Under the pieces are notes generated by a model. That model saw only the letters and a program-made list of their open reading frames with translations. It made no database searches and was not told the origin of the DNA. This document shows positions 8,640 to 15,936 of a DNA stretch of 64,000 nt, piece after piece (the first letter of the stretch is position 1; each line of letters begins with the position of its first letter). Position numbers and translations under genes: made by a program. The stretch is taken from NCBI RefSeq assembly GCF_021088345.1, contig NZ_CP088156.1, positions 5,642,001-5,706,000 of the forward strand, read 5' to 3'. This stretch comes from Bradyrhizobium ontarionense (lineage in GTDB: Bacteria; Pseudomonadota; Alphaproteobacteria; Rhizobiales; Xanthobacteraceae).

Positions 8640-8969
8640 ATGATCCGACGTCTGGGGATTCCCTTTGCCGCCCGCCTGGGCGCAGCGGCGCTGCTGACGC
8701 TTGCGGTCGTCGCTCCGCTGCATCAGGCTGCCGCGCAGGACGTGCTGGGCGGAGCCATCCTCGGCGGCGCCGGCGGTGCGATTCTCGGAGGCGCGATCGG
8801 CGGCGGACGCGGTGCCGCGATCGGCGCCGTGATCGGTGCGGGGACGGGTGCTGCGATCGCGGCCGACGGCGAGCGCCGCCGTGGCGGCTACTACGCCTAT
8901 CGCAACGGCTGCTACCTGCAGCGGGGTGACGGCGCCTATGTCCGCGTGCATCCGCGCTACTGCTACTAA
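8640..8969 (+). CDS. Small exported glycine-zipper protein
   Basis: A 109-residue protein with GGAGG ahead of the ATG. The signal peptide ends near HQAAAQ (residues 28-33). It is followed by an uninterrupted glycine-zipper block of GG/GA repeats (LGGAILGGAGGAILGGAIGG and on to about residue 76), then a soluble Arg/Tyr/Cys tail ending HPRYCY. Such glycine zippers insert into or across the envelope and occur in many alphaproteobacterial small proteins of unknown role. A FixK/Fnr-type box at 8578-8591 suggests induction under low oxygen. Confidence 0.75.
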   Translation: MIRRLGIPFAARLGAAALLTLAVVAPLHQAAAQDVLGGAILGGAGGAILGGAIGGGRGAAIGAVIGAGTGAAIAADGERRRGGYYAYRNGCYLQRGDGAYVRVHPRYCY

Positions 8970-8992
8970 GCTTCTCCGATCCGCGACGTGAA

Positions 8993-9022
8993 GGACGGAC
9001 TGCGCGCTGAGACGCGCCGTCC
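8993..9022. terminator. Hairpin between convergent genes
   Basis: GGACGG at 8993-8998 pairs with CCGTCC at 9017-9022, with an inner GCGCG/CGCGC pairing. It lies between the convergent glycine-zipper gene and the MocR gene and could terminate both, although no clear T-run follows on either strand. Confidence 0.4.
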
Positions 9023-9024
9023 GG

Positions 9025-10443
9025 TCAATTGATCGCGCGCTCCAGCGCGGCGATGACGCTGATATCCTCGCAATGCGCGACGTTGAAGCGCATCATCATA
9101 GCCGCCGATTGCGCCGCGCTGAACACGTCGCCGGGCGCCAGCACGACGTTGTCCGCCAGCGCGGCCTGGGCGACGTCGATCGCCCTGCATCCCTCCGGCA
9201 GCGTGCACCACAGATGAAAGCCGCCGCGCGGCATCAGCCAGGGCGTGACGCCCAGGCGTTGCAGCCTTGCGGCCACGCGCGGCCGCGCCCGCGAAAGACG
9301 CGCGCGCAGTTCCTCGATGTGCTTGCGGTAGCTGCCGCCGGTCAGCACCTGCGCCAGCGTCTCTGCGGCAAATTGTCCGGGGCCGCCGAAGCCGGTCGCG
9401 ATCTGCAGGTCGATGAGAGGCTCGATCCAGTCCGGCCGCGCAGCGATGTAGCCGCAGCGCACCGACGCCGACAGGGTCTTGGAGAAGCTGCCGATCAGGA
9501 TCACCCGCTGCAGCCCGTCGAGCGCGGCGAGCCTTGGCGAGGGCTCCGGCTCGAAGTCGCCATAGATGTCGTCCTCGATGATGAGCATGTCATGCGCGGC
9601 GGCGGCATTGAGCAGCCGGTGCGCCGCCTGCAGCGACAGCGTCGCGCCGGTCGGATTGTGCAGCCCGGAATTGGTGATGTAGAGCCGCGGACGCTCGGCG
9701 GCGAGCACCGTCTCGAACTGCGCGATATCCGGTCCGCTGGGCGTCATCGGCACGCTGACGATCCGCGCCTGATGCGCGCGCAGCAGCGCCAGGAAATTGA
9801 AGTAGCAGGGATCGTCGACCAGCACGGTGTCGCCGGGGCGCAGCAGCATCCGGCACATCAGGTCGATCGCCTGTGTGCCCGACGACGTCAGCACGATCTG
9901 CTCGCTGAACGCATCGATGCCGAGGCCGGCGAGGCGGCCCTGCAGCACGCGCCGCAGCGCACCCGATCCGCGCGCGGTACTGTAGTCAGTCAGGGCAGGC
10001 CCGCTGCTGCGCGCGACCGCCCGGACCGCGCGGCGCAGCGCATCCTGCGGCATCCAGTCCGCAGGAAGCCAGCCGCAGCCGGGCATCAGCGTTCCCTCGT
10101 CGGCATCGAGCGATTGCCGCGACACCCAGAACGGATCGACCGCGCGTGGACGGCGCGGCTCGCCCGCAACGAGGGCGAGCGGCGGCAGCGCCATGTCGGC
10201 AACATAGAATCCGGATCCGCGCCGGGCGCGGATCACCCCCTCGGCCGCCAGCCGGTCATAGGCTTCGACCACCGTTGCCGGCGACACGTCCATCGTTGCG
10301 GCAAAGGCGCGGATCGACGGCAGGCGCTGGCCGGGAGCAAGCGCGCGCGTCGCCAGCCGCTGCCGGATCGCTTCGATCACGGCGGCGGTTCGGGCGCCGG
10401 CGCGGCGCGGGTCTGGCATCGCTGATGTCAGGTGTACTGCCAT
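9025..10443 (-). CDS. MocR-type regulator (GntR HTH fused to PLP aminotransferase fold)
   Basis: A 472-residue protein with an N-terminal winged helix (about 15-80; LPSIRAFAATMDVSPATVVEAYDRL) and a C-terminal fold-type I aminotransferase domain. The PLP-binding lysine is in GSFSKTLSASVRCGY (Lys322), and the NPTGA and DDIYGD motifs are present. MocR proteins sense PLP or amino-group ligands and regulate a divergent gene, here an EamA exporter. The start is uncertain: ATG at 10441-10443 has no ribosome site, and Met9 is an alternative. A GATACA-N12-TGTATC dyad lies directly upstream. Confidence 0.9.
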   Translation of the reverse strand: MAVHLTSAMPDPRRAGARTAAVIEAIRQRLATRALAPGQRLPSIRAFAATMDVSPATVVEAYDRLAAEGVIRARRGSGFYVADMALPPLALVAGEPRRPRAVDPFWVSRQSLDADEGTLMPGCGWLPADWMPQDALRRAVRAVARSSGPALTDYSTARGSGALRRVLQGRLAGLGIDAFSEQIVLTSSGTQAIDLMCRMLLRPGDTVLVDDPCYFNFLALLRAHQARIVSVPMTPSGPDIAQFETVLAAERPRLYITNSGLHNPTGATLSLQAAHRLLNAAAAHDMLIIEDDIYGDFEPEPSPRLAALDGLQRVILIGSFSKTLSASVRCGYIAARPDWIEPLIDLQIATGFGGPGQFAAETLAQVLTGGSYRKHIEELRARLSRARPRVAARLQRLGVTPWLMPRGGFHLWCTLPEGCRAIDVAQAALADNVVLAPGDVFSAAQSAAMMMRFNVAHCEDISVIAALERAIN

Positions 10444-10450
10444 TTGTTTT

Positions 10451-10474
10451 GATACAGTTTGGCCAGATTGTATC
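10451..10474. promoter_or_regulatory. Candidate MocR operator in divergent promoter
   Basis: GATACA (10451-10456) and TGTATC (10469-10474) form a perfect 6+6 dyad with a 12-base spacer, two helical turns apart. It sits in the 93-base gap between the divergent MocR and EamA genes, only seven bases before the annotated MocR start, fitting autorepression plus control of the exporter. Confidence 0.5.
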
Positions 10475-10536
10475 GATCTGTGGCTGCCGTAACAAGGCGT
10501 GGCGGGCTAAGCGGACCTCATGAGGAGGACGCGGCC

Positions 10537-11397
10537 ATGAAGGGATCGATCGAGGGCTGGGGCAGCGGCGTCGTCGGCATGACGATCTTCAGCGGCTCGC
10601 TGCCGGCGACCCGCGCCGCACTCGAAGGCTTCCCGCCGCTGTTCCTGACCGGCGCACGCGCCACGCTCGCGGCGGCCCTTGCCGCGCTCTGTCTGGCGCT
10701 GCTGCGCCAGCCGCTTCCCGGCCGGCGCGAGCTGGTTTCGCTTGTGACCGTGTCGCTGGGCGTCGTCGTCGGCTTTCCGCTGCTGACCGCGCTCGCGCTC
10801 CAGCACGTCACGTCAGCCCATGCGATCGTCTTCATCGGCCTGCTGCCGCTCTCGACCGCGCTGTTCGGCGTGCTGCGCGGCGGCGAGCGGCCGCGGCCGC
10901 TGTTCTGGCTGTTCTCGGGCCTCGGCGCTGCCGCCGTCTCGGGCTTTGCCTTGTCGCAGGATGGCGTGGCGTCTCCCATCGGCGATCTCGCGATGATCGC
11001 GGCCGTGATCGTCTGCGGCCTTGGCTACGCGGAAGGCGCCATGCTGACGCGACGGCTCGGCGGCTGGCAGGTGATCTCATGGGCGCTGGTGCTGTCGTCG
11101 CCGCTGATGCTGCTGCTGTCGGTCCTGACGCTGCCGGTCTCGCCACACGAGATCACGGCGCCGGCCTGGCTCGGGCTGGCCTACGTCTCGGTCTTCAGCA
11201 TGTTCATCGGCTTCGCGTTCTGGTACCACGGCCTCGCGCGCGGCGGCACCGCGACGGTGGGCCAGCTGCAGTTGCTGCAGCCTTTTCTCGGCCTCGCCTT
11301 CGCCAGCCTGCTGCTGCACGAGCCGGTGTCTGCAACGATGATCGGCACAGCCGGCGTCGTCGTGCTGTGCGTCGCCACCGCGCGGCGCTTCGCCTGA
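10537..11397 (+). CDS. EamA/DMT-family transporter
   Basis: A 286-residue inner-membrane protein with about ten hydrophobic segments in two EamA repeats. The start is ATG 10537, preceded by GAGGAGGA. Typical features are SGSLPATRAALEGFPPLFLTGARA near the N-terminus and the repeat-two helix WLGLAYVSVFSMFIGFAFWYHGLARGG. The family exports amino acids, metabolites or drugs. The divergent MocR regulator, a PLP-dependent sensor, suggests export of an amino acid or amine, but the substrate is not readable. Confidence 0.88.
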   Translation: MKGSIEGWGSGVVGMTIFSGSLPATRAALEGFPPLFLTGARATLAAALAALCLALLRQPLPGRRELVSLVTVSLGVVVGFPLLTALALQHVTSAHAIVFIGLLPLSTALFGVLRGGERPRPLFWLFSGLGAAAVSGFALSQDGVASPIGDLAMIAAVIVCGLGYAEGAMLTRRLGGWQVISWALVLSSPLMLLLSVLTLPVSPHEITAPAWLGLAYVSVFSMFIGFAFWYHGLARGGTATVGQLQLLQPFLGLAFASLLLHEPVSATMIGTAGVVVLCVATARRFA

Positions 11398-11407
11398 CGC
11401 GGCGTGC

Positions 11408-12121
11408 TCATTTGCGATGATAAAGCCCGGTGAAGCTGACGCCGGCGCCGCCGCAATCATTGTTGTCCTCGACCAGCAGCGAAGGACCAACACGCTGCAG
11501 ACGGACACGGCACTCGTCGCCCGCGTTGGGCCGCTCGAACGGCGTCGTCCCATCATCGACGAAGGCAACGACGCCGCCCTTCGGTTCTGCGGTCGCGCCG
11601 AGCGATCCATTGTGCAGGTCGCGTCCGGCCGGCACGACCTGGTCGCCTTCGATCCTCAACCGTCCGCCACCCGCCGTCCTGATCGTCAGGCCGCCGCCGG
11701 GATGCTCCCAACTGCCGATCCAATCCGCGGGCGCCGGCGCGGCCATCGGCGCGACCTTCGTGAGTGCCGCGCTCGGCAGCCATCCCGTGGTCCAGCTCTG
11801 GCTTCGTGCGCGCGGCGCCTGGTAGCTGACACAGGTGAACTCGCCGCTGGTCTTGCCGACCAGCACGAGATCGTCGCTGACGAGATACGCCTTCTTGCGG
11901 CAAGCGTCGGTCATGGCTGGACAGCCTGCGGCCTTGAAGTCATCGTCATAAGGGCTTTTGACGAAGTTGATGCGGGCCTGTCCGCTCACCTTGGCGACCG
12001 TGAGTGGCCGCGCATCGTCCCAGCCGATGCCGTTGCAGTTGGCCGGATCGTTGGCGTCATAGGCGGCTGCCGGCGTGACGGCCAGAAGGCCCAACAGAAG
12101 TCCGATCGAGGCCGCGCGCAT
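11408..12121 (-). CDS. Secreted hypothetical protein
   Basis: A 237-residue protein. I chose ATG at 12119-12121 because AGGGA lies upstream and a signal peptide (MRAASIGLLLGLLAVTPAAA) starts there; an ATG 18 bases earlier is possible. The mature part begins YDANDPANCNGIGWDDARPL and contains several Cys in the first 80 residues. About residues 40-120 resemble a bacterial SH3-like segment (GKTSGEFTCVSYQ...TGWLPSAALTKV). The second half (WIGSWEHPGGGLTIR...GLYHRK) looks like a small lipocalin-like beta domain. Function unknown. It stands alone on the minus strand. Confidence 0.6.
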   Translation of the reverse strand: MRAASIGLLLGLLAVTPAAAYDANDPANCNGIGWDDARPLTVAKVSGQARINFVKSPYDDDFKAAGCPAMTDACRKKAYLVSDDLVLVGKTSGEFTCVSYQAPRARSQSWTTGWLPSAALTKVAPMAAPAPADWIGSWEHPGGGLTIRTAGGGRLRIEGDQVVPAGRDLHNGSLGATAEPKGGVVAFVDDGTTPFERPNAGDECRVRLQRVGPSLLVEDNNDCGGAGVSFTGLYHRK

Positions 12122-12349
12122 CTGCAAGTCCCTGCTCATGCTTCACCGAGATTGAGTGGCTTGCAACGCGCGATCGGTTCAAGGAGAGCATGCCGGCAAC
12201 CCCGGCGCTGCGACCGGGACCATGAGGCCTCGACGCCGTGCGATTCGAGCCATTCCGTCGATACGAGGAATGTCTTGCTTCTGTCAGAAGCAGGTATCAC
12301 CGGGCAGGGCCGGAGAGTTCGGCTGTGGGCCAAAACCTGACTTGCACCG

Positions 12350-12379
12350 AATGTCCGCTATTGGCGCAAGCCGGTCATT
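12350..12379. repeat. Imperfect palindromic repeat, copy 1
   Basis: An imperfect dyad begins AATGTCCGCTATTGGCGC and ends GGTCATT. A partial copy of the same sequence (GGTGGCGCAAAGCGGTCATT) occurs at 13053-13072. Both lie in intergenic DNA beside the cupin gene, so this looks like a small dispersed palindromic repeat. Confidence 0.45.
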
Positions 12380-12406
12380 CCAAACATCGGCTGGGTCCGG
12401 CGCGCC

Positions 12407-12943
12407 TCACATCTTCACCATCTCGGTGCGATATTTCGGCAGCAGCGCCGCGATCAGTTTGCCTTTCTCGGCCATCTCTTCCGGGGTTGGCTTCGGCGGT
12501 GGCGATGTGCGGCCTTCGACCGGAAATCCGACCGCCAGGAAGAATTCGTCCTGTCCCGCCGGCGTGCACATACAGAGCATACGGGCCGTCTTGCCGGACA
12601 CGTTTTTGAACGCGTGCGGGGCGTTGGCGGGAACGTTGACGGTCGATCCCGTACGCACCGTGTGCGACTTTCCGCGAAAGGTGAACTCGAGTTCGCCCTC
12701 GAGCAGCGTGAACATTTCCTCGAAGTCGTGGCGGTGCGGCGGAGGCCCGCCGCCGGCGGGCACCAGCATGTCGACCAGGCAATAGCGTCCCGCGGTCTGC
12801 GCGCCCGACACCAGGACCGTGTAGGTGCCGCCGGCCACCGAGATATGCGGCACGCCGGCGCCGTCGGGATCGGCTACCGTCAAGGCGCGGCCGGGATCGT
12901 CGGCGGGGATCGCGGAAGCTGACGGAGAAGGTGTATTGGCCAT
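12407..12943 (-). CDS. Cupin-domain protein
   Basis: A 178-residue protein with a GGAG ribosome site eight bases before its ATG. A single cupin core is clear: motif 1 PPPHRHDFEEMFTLLEGELEF supplies two His and a Glu for metal binding, and motif 2 NVPANAPHAFKNVS supplies the third His. The family ranges from dioxygenases to small-molecule binding proteins; no substrate can be assigned. The C-terminal 40 residues (RTSPPPKPTPEEMAEKGKLIAALLPKYRTEMVKM region) are a helical extension. It lies downstream of, and in the same direction as, a TetR gene, but with 247 bases between. Confidence 0.82.
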   Translation of the reverse strand: MANTPSPSASAIPADDPGRALTVADPDGAGVPHISVAGGTYTVLVSGAQTAGRYCLVDMLVPAGGGPPPHRHDFEEMFTLLEGELEFTFRGKSHTVRTGSTVNVPANAPHAFKNVSGKTARMLCMCTPAGQDEFFLAVGFPVEGRTSPPPKPTPEEMAEKGKLIAALLPKYRTEMVKM

Positions 12944-13052
12944 CTCGTATCTCCTTGCCCATGGTCTTGACGATATTTGATAGAGGCACCTGACCAGATC
13001 ACAAGCGGTACCTTTCGACGACCGTTTCTTTACTTGGTATCGAACGACTGCT

Positions 13053-13072
13053 GGTGGCGCAAAGCGGTCATT
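13053..13072. repeat. Palindromic repeat, degenerate copy 2
   Basis: The 20 bases GGTGGCGCAAAGCGGTCATT match the right half of the repeat at 12350-12379. The left half is lost. It lies in the upstream region of the cupin gene. Confidence 0.35.
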
Positions 13073-13190
13073 CGACCAACCGATATTGTTCGCTTTGGGT
13101 CAGTAGCCGACAGTCAGAGAGACGACGAACACCGCGTGGCTCAGGCGTCGTGGTCGTGTCGGACGATGCGTCGAAGCCATCAACTGAATG

Positions 13191-13817
13191 TTATCGGCCG
13201 CGAGCAGGCGGCCTGGTTCCGGAACCGGCGATCGCCTGGACAATAAGCGCGATGCGTTCGCCACGCGCCGTGGGCCTGATTCGGCCTGAACGTTCGAGTT
13301 CTGCGAGCCCGTGAAGCGCTGCCCAGAACGTCTCGGTCACGGCTTCTACATCAGCGCAGAACGGCGTTACGACAGCCGCAAGCGCGTCGAAGGCGGCCTG
13401 CAGTTCTGGTCTGGTGCCAGCTTCGGCGAACTGCAAATTCGTCGGCAGGACGAACATGGCCTCGTAGAGTGCAGGACGACTGAGCCCAAAGGCGAGATAG
13501 GCCATGGCGACATTCTTGAGGGCATTTCGTCGTCCGGTCGCTTCGCCTGCCGCTTCCCGAAGAGCCAGCGTGATGTCCTTGAAACCCTCGACTGCAACTG
13601 CCGCGACAATCGCATCCCTGTTCTCGAAATGCGAATAGAGGACTGGCTGACTGTATTCGATTTCTTCGGCCAGGCGACGGATTGTAACGGCACCCCATCC
13701 GTCCCGCTCCGCGATCGCGCGCGCTGCCGCGACAATGCGATGCTCGCGCTCAGCCCGCTCCCTGCCTTTCCGCTCGGCGACACCCAATCCGCGATCTCCC
13801 AGACCTGCACGGCCCAC
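13191..13817 (-). CDS. TetR/AcrR-family regulator
   Basis: About 208 residues from a GTG start at 13817; the exact start is uncertain because no ATG lies in frame and no strong ribosome site is seen. The N-terminal HTH (about 25-75) has the family pattern REHRIVAAARAIAERDGWGAVTIRRLAEEIEYSQPVLYSHFENRDAIVAAV. The C-terminal half is the helical ligand-binding domain with a WHG-like ALHGLAELERSGRIRP. It is divergent from a DUF4267 membrane-protein gene. Two perfect palindromes with CTAGC arms occupy the intergenic region, so it very likely represses both promoters in the absence of a ligand (inference). Confidence 0.87.
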   Translation of the reverse strand: MGRAGLGDRGLGVAERKGRERAEREHRIVAAARAIAERDGWGAVTIRRLAEEIEYSQPVLYSHFENRDAIVAAVAVEGFKDITLALREAAGEATGRRNALKNVAMAYLAFGLSRPALYEAMFVLPTNLQFAEAGTRPELQAAFDALAAVVTPFCADVEAVTETFWAALHGLAELERSGRIRPTARGERIALIVQAIAGSGTRPPARGR

Positions 13818-13838
13818 ATCATACCGACGCTTGACGAT

Positions 13839-13851
13839 CTAGCAATGCTAG
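13839..13851. promoter_or_regulatory. TetR operator candidate 1
   Basis: CTAGCAATGCTAG is a perfect 5+5 palindrome with a 3-base centre, located 22 bases from the GTG start of the TetR gene. Its centre is exactly 22 bases from the centre of the second site at 13861-13873, so the two lie on the same face of the helix. Confidence 0.65.
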
Positions 13852-13860
13852 GTTAGATAT

Positions 13861-13873
13861 CTAGCGCCGCTAG
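13861..13873. promoter_or_regulatory. TetR operator candidate 2
   Basis: CTAGCGCCGCTAG has CTAGC/GCTAG arms identical to those of the first site. The dyad extends by AT on each side apart from its 3-base centre. A further lone half-site GCTAG occurs at 13887-13891, next to the downstream start codon. Confidence 0.65.
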
Positions 13874-13893
13874 ATTGTCATTCGCGGCTAGAA

Positions 13894-14286
13894 ATGGAGA
13901 CCATGATGCATTGGCTTGCGCTCGGAATGGCGTCTCTCCTGGCTGTCGGGATCATCGCGATCGGCATCCAATATGTTGCGCGCCCTTTGACCGCGACACG
14001 CAGCTTCGGTCTGCCGCTTTCCGAGACCGGCGCCAACATCGCGTGGTGGCTTCGCCTCAAGGGCGTGCGCGACATCGTATCGGGGCTGGCCGTGCTGGCG
14101 TTCATGATGTGGGGCTCGCCCGGCGCGGTCGGCATCATTCTGCTCGTGGAGGCCATCATCCCCGTGGGGGATATGCTGGTCATCCTCGCAGCGAAGGGCT
14201 CGGCGAAGCTCGCCTTCGGCATGCACGGCCTCACCGCCGTGATCATGGTCCTGGCGGCCGTGCCTCTGATCATCGGGCTCGCTTGA
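13894..14286 (+). CDS. DUF4267 small membrane protein
   Basis: About 130 residues with four hydrophobic segments (residues 5-25, 55-72, 75-95, 105-128) and the DUF4267 pattern ARPLTATRSFGLPLSETGANIAWWLRLKGVRDIVSGL. ATG 13894 could be the start, but the GGAG inside it favours the ATG ATG at 13903-13908. It lies in the inner membrane; function is unknown in the family. It is controlled, by position, by the divergent TetR regulator and its two operators. Confidence 0.75.
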   Translation: METMMHWLALGMASLLAVGIIAIGIQYVARPLTATRSFGLPLSETGANIAWWLRLKGVRDIVSGLAVLAFMMWGSPGAVGIILLVEAIIPVGDMLVILAAKGSAKLAFGMHGLTAVIMVLAAVPLIIGLA

Positions 14287-14287
14287 G

Positions 14288-14368
14288 ATGGTGCATGCTT
14301 CTTCAATCCGGCTGCTCGCGGCCGGCGTCTTTGGCGCCCTGATCGCGCTTGCAGCGGCGTCGCCTTGA
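14288..14368 (+). CDS. Possible 26-residue hydrophobic micropeptide
   Basis: An ATG two bases after the DUF4267 stop opens a 26-codon frame: MVHASSIRLLAAG, then VFGALIALAAASP and TGA. One membrane-spanning or signal-like helix is visible with an Arg ahead of it. Proximity suggests translational coupling with the DUF4267 gene. No clear ribosome site is present, so it may be chance or a remnant of a longer gene. Confidence 0.35.
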   Translation: MVHASSIRLLAAGVFGALIALAAASP

Positions 14369-14443
14369 GCCAGACATGCAAGCCGATGTTGTCAGCGCGA
14401 GACAGTGAGCCATAATGCGGCTGTCGCCAGCTGGTCCTGTGAG

Positions 14444-15082
14444 ATGCTCAAGCTCGACCATATCACTGTGATCGCCCCGAGCCTGACGGAAGGAGTTCGG
14501 CACGTTCGAGACTGTCTTGGACTCGATATTCCGTTTGGACAGCGCCACGCGTACATGGGCACCTACAATCACCTGCTCCAGCTCGGAGATACGGTCTATC
14601 TGGAAGTCATAGCGCTCGACCCGGATGCCAATTCGCCGGACCGCCCACGCTGGTTCGGTCTTGATGACCAGAACAGGGTCCGGTCCGATTGGGAGCAAGG
14701 CCGGCGCTTGCGCGGCTGGGTGGCGAGAACGGACATGATCGATGTCATCACGGCAACCCATGGAGACATCGTTGGAGAAAAAGTGCCGCTTCCGCCGGCC
14801 GACCCGTCGTTTGATTTCGCTATTCCGGATGATGGTTCGCTTCCGCTCGACGGTGCGGCTCCGTCAATCATCGACCGGCGCGGAAGGCCGCGGACGATGG
14901 CCACGATAGCGGATCTCGGCGCGCGACTGATGTCTCTGACGCTCGAACATCCGGACCCCTGCGCCGTGCAGGCGCTCTACCGAGACCTCAACATCGATGG
15001 CGGACCGATGGTGGTGACCGGCCCCACCTTGCGCTATCGCGCGCTCATCGAAACACCCGCCGGGCTCAAAGAACTGACCTGA
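14444..15082 (+). CDS. VOC/glyoxalase-like domain protein
   Basis: A 212-residue protein starting at MLKLDHITVIAPSLTEGVRHVRDCLGL, the standard opening of a vicinal-oxygen-chelate module with a metal His in LDHITV. The start is set at ATG 14444; a GTG 39 bases earlier is possible but lies before the conserved opening. The second half (ARLMSLTLEHPDPCAVQALYRDLNI) is the paired beta-alpha-beta-beta-beta repeat. The arrangement fits the single-chain glyoxalase-like_3 type. The reaction is unknown. Confidence 0.8.
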   Translation: MLKLDHITVIAPSLTEGVRHVRDCLGLDIPFGQRHAYMGTYNHLLQLGDTVYLEVIALDPDANSPDRPRWFGLDDQNRVRSDWEQGRRLRGWVARTDMIDVITATHGDIVGEKVPLPPADPSFDFAIPDDGSLPLDGAAPSIIDRRGRPRTMATIADLGARLMSLTLEHPDPCAVQALYRDLNIDGGPMVVTGPTLRYRALIETPAGLKELT

Positions 15083-15121
15083 CCACTCCAGCTCCGGCGC
15101 CGTGCCTCGAGCGAAACGGCC

Positions 15122-15847
15122 TCACATCAGCCCCGACCCCTTCAGGCTGGAATGGCCGTTCTTGCCGACGATGATGTGGTCGTGCACGGTGATGCCGAGC
15201 GGCTTGGCGATGTCGACGATGGTCTTGGTCATGCGGATGTCGGCCTGCGACGGCGTCGGGTCGCCCGAGGGGTGGTTATGCACCAGGATGATCGCGGTGG
15301 CCGATAATTCCAGCGCGCGCTTGATCACCTCGCGCGGATAGACCGGGGTATGATCGACGGTGCCGGTCTGCTGCACCTCGTCGGCGATCAGCTGGTTGCG
15401 CTTGTCGAGAAACAGCAGCCGGAACTGCTCCTTGTCGGCGAACGCCATGCTGGTCCGGCAATAGGTGATCACGTCCTGCCACGACGCCAGCGCGTGCTTC
15501 TGCCGCACCTCGCCCCTGGCGATGCGGTGCGCGGCGGCCGCGATCAGCTTGAGCTGCGTGACCGAGGCGTCGCCGACGCCGTCGATCTCGCGCAGCCGCG
15601 GCTCCGGCGCGTGGATCACCTCCGCGAACGAGCCGAATGTCTTCAGCAGCGCCTTCGCCAGCGGCTTGACGTCGCGCCGCGGCAGCGCCGGAAACAGCAC
15701 CATCTCCAAGAGCTCGTAGTCGTTGAGCGCATCGGGGCCGGCGCTGTGGAAGCGCTCGCGTAGCCGCTGCCGATGGCCGTGATAATGCGGCGTCTCGGGC
15801 GGCGGATCGTTCGGTGGGACGGCTTTCTCCGGCATCGGCGTCAGCAT
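15122..15847 (-). CDS. radC: RadC-family JAB1/MPN metalloprotease-fold protein
   Basis: About 241 residues from the first ATG (15847); a GTG at 15940 overlaps the upstream gene stop as GTGA and would add 31 residues, so the start is open. N-terminal [13 protein letters not shown] and a helix-hairpin-helix-like region ([18 protein letters not shown]) are followed by the JAMM metal site [14 protein letters not shown]. RadC proteins were named for DNA repair, but their biochemical role is not settled. In many Rhizobiales radC lies next to map; here map is 6 kb away. Confidence 0.9.
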   Translation of the reverse strand: MLTPMPEKAVPPNDPPPETPHYHGHRQRLRERFHSAGPDALNDYELLEMVLFPALPRRDVKPLAKALLKTFGSFAEVIHAPEPRLREIDGVGDASVTQLKLIAAAAHRIARGEVRQKHALASWQDVITYCRTSMAFADKEQFRLLFLDKRNQLIADEVQQTGTVDHTPVYPREVIKRALELSATAIILVHNHPSGDPTPSQADIRMTKTIVDIAKPLGITVHDHIIVGKNGHSSLKGSGLM

Positions 15848-15936
15848 GCCGCGCCGCGGCGTTTTTGCAACCTCGAAGTGTCCGCAGTGAGCCTCCGAGG
15901 CCGCGCCGCGCGCCAGGTCACCACGGCCGATCGTGC

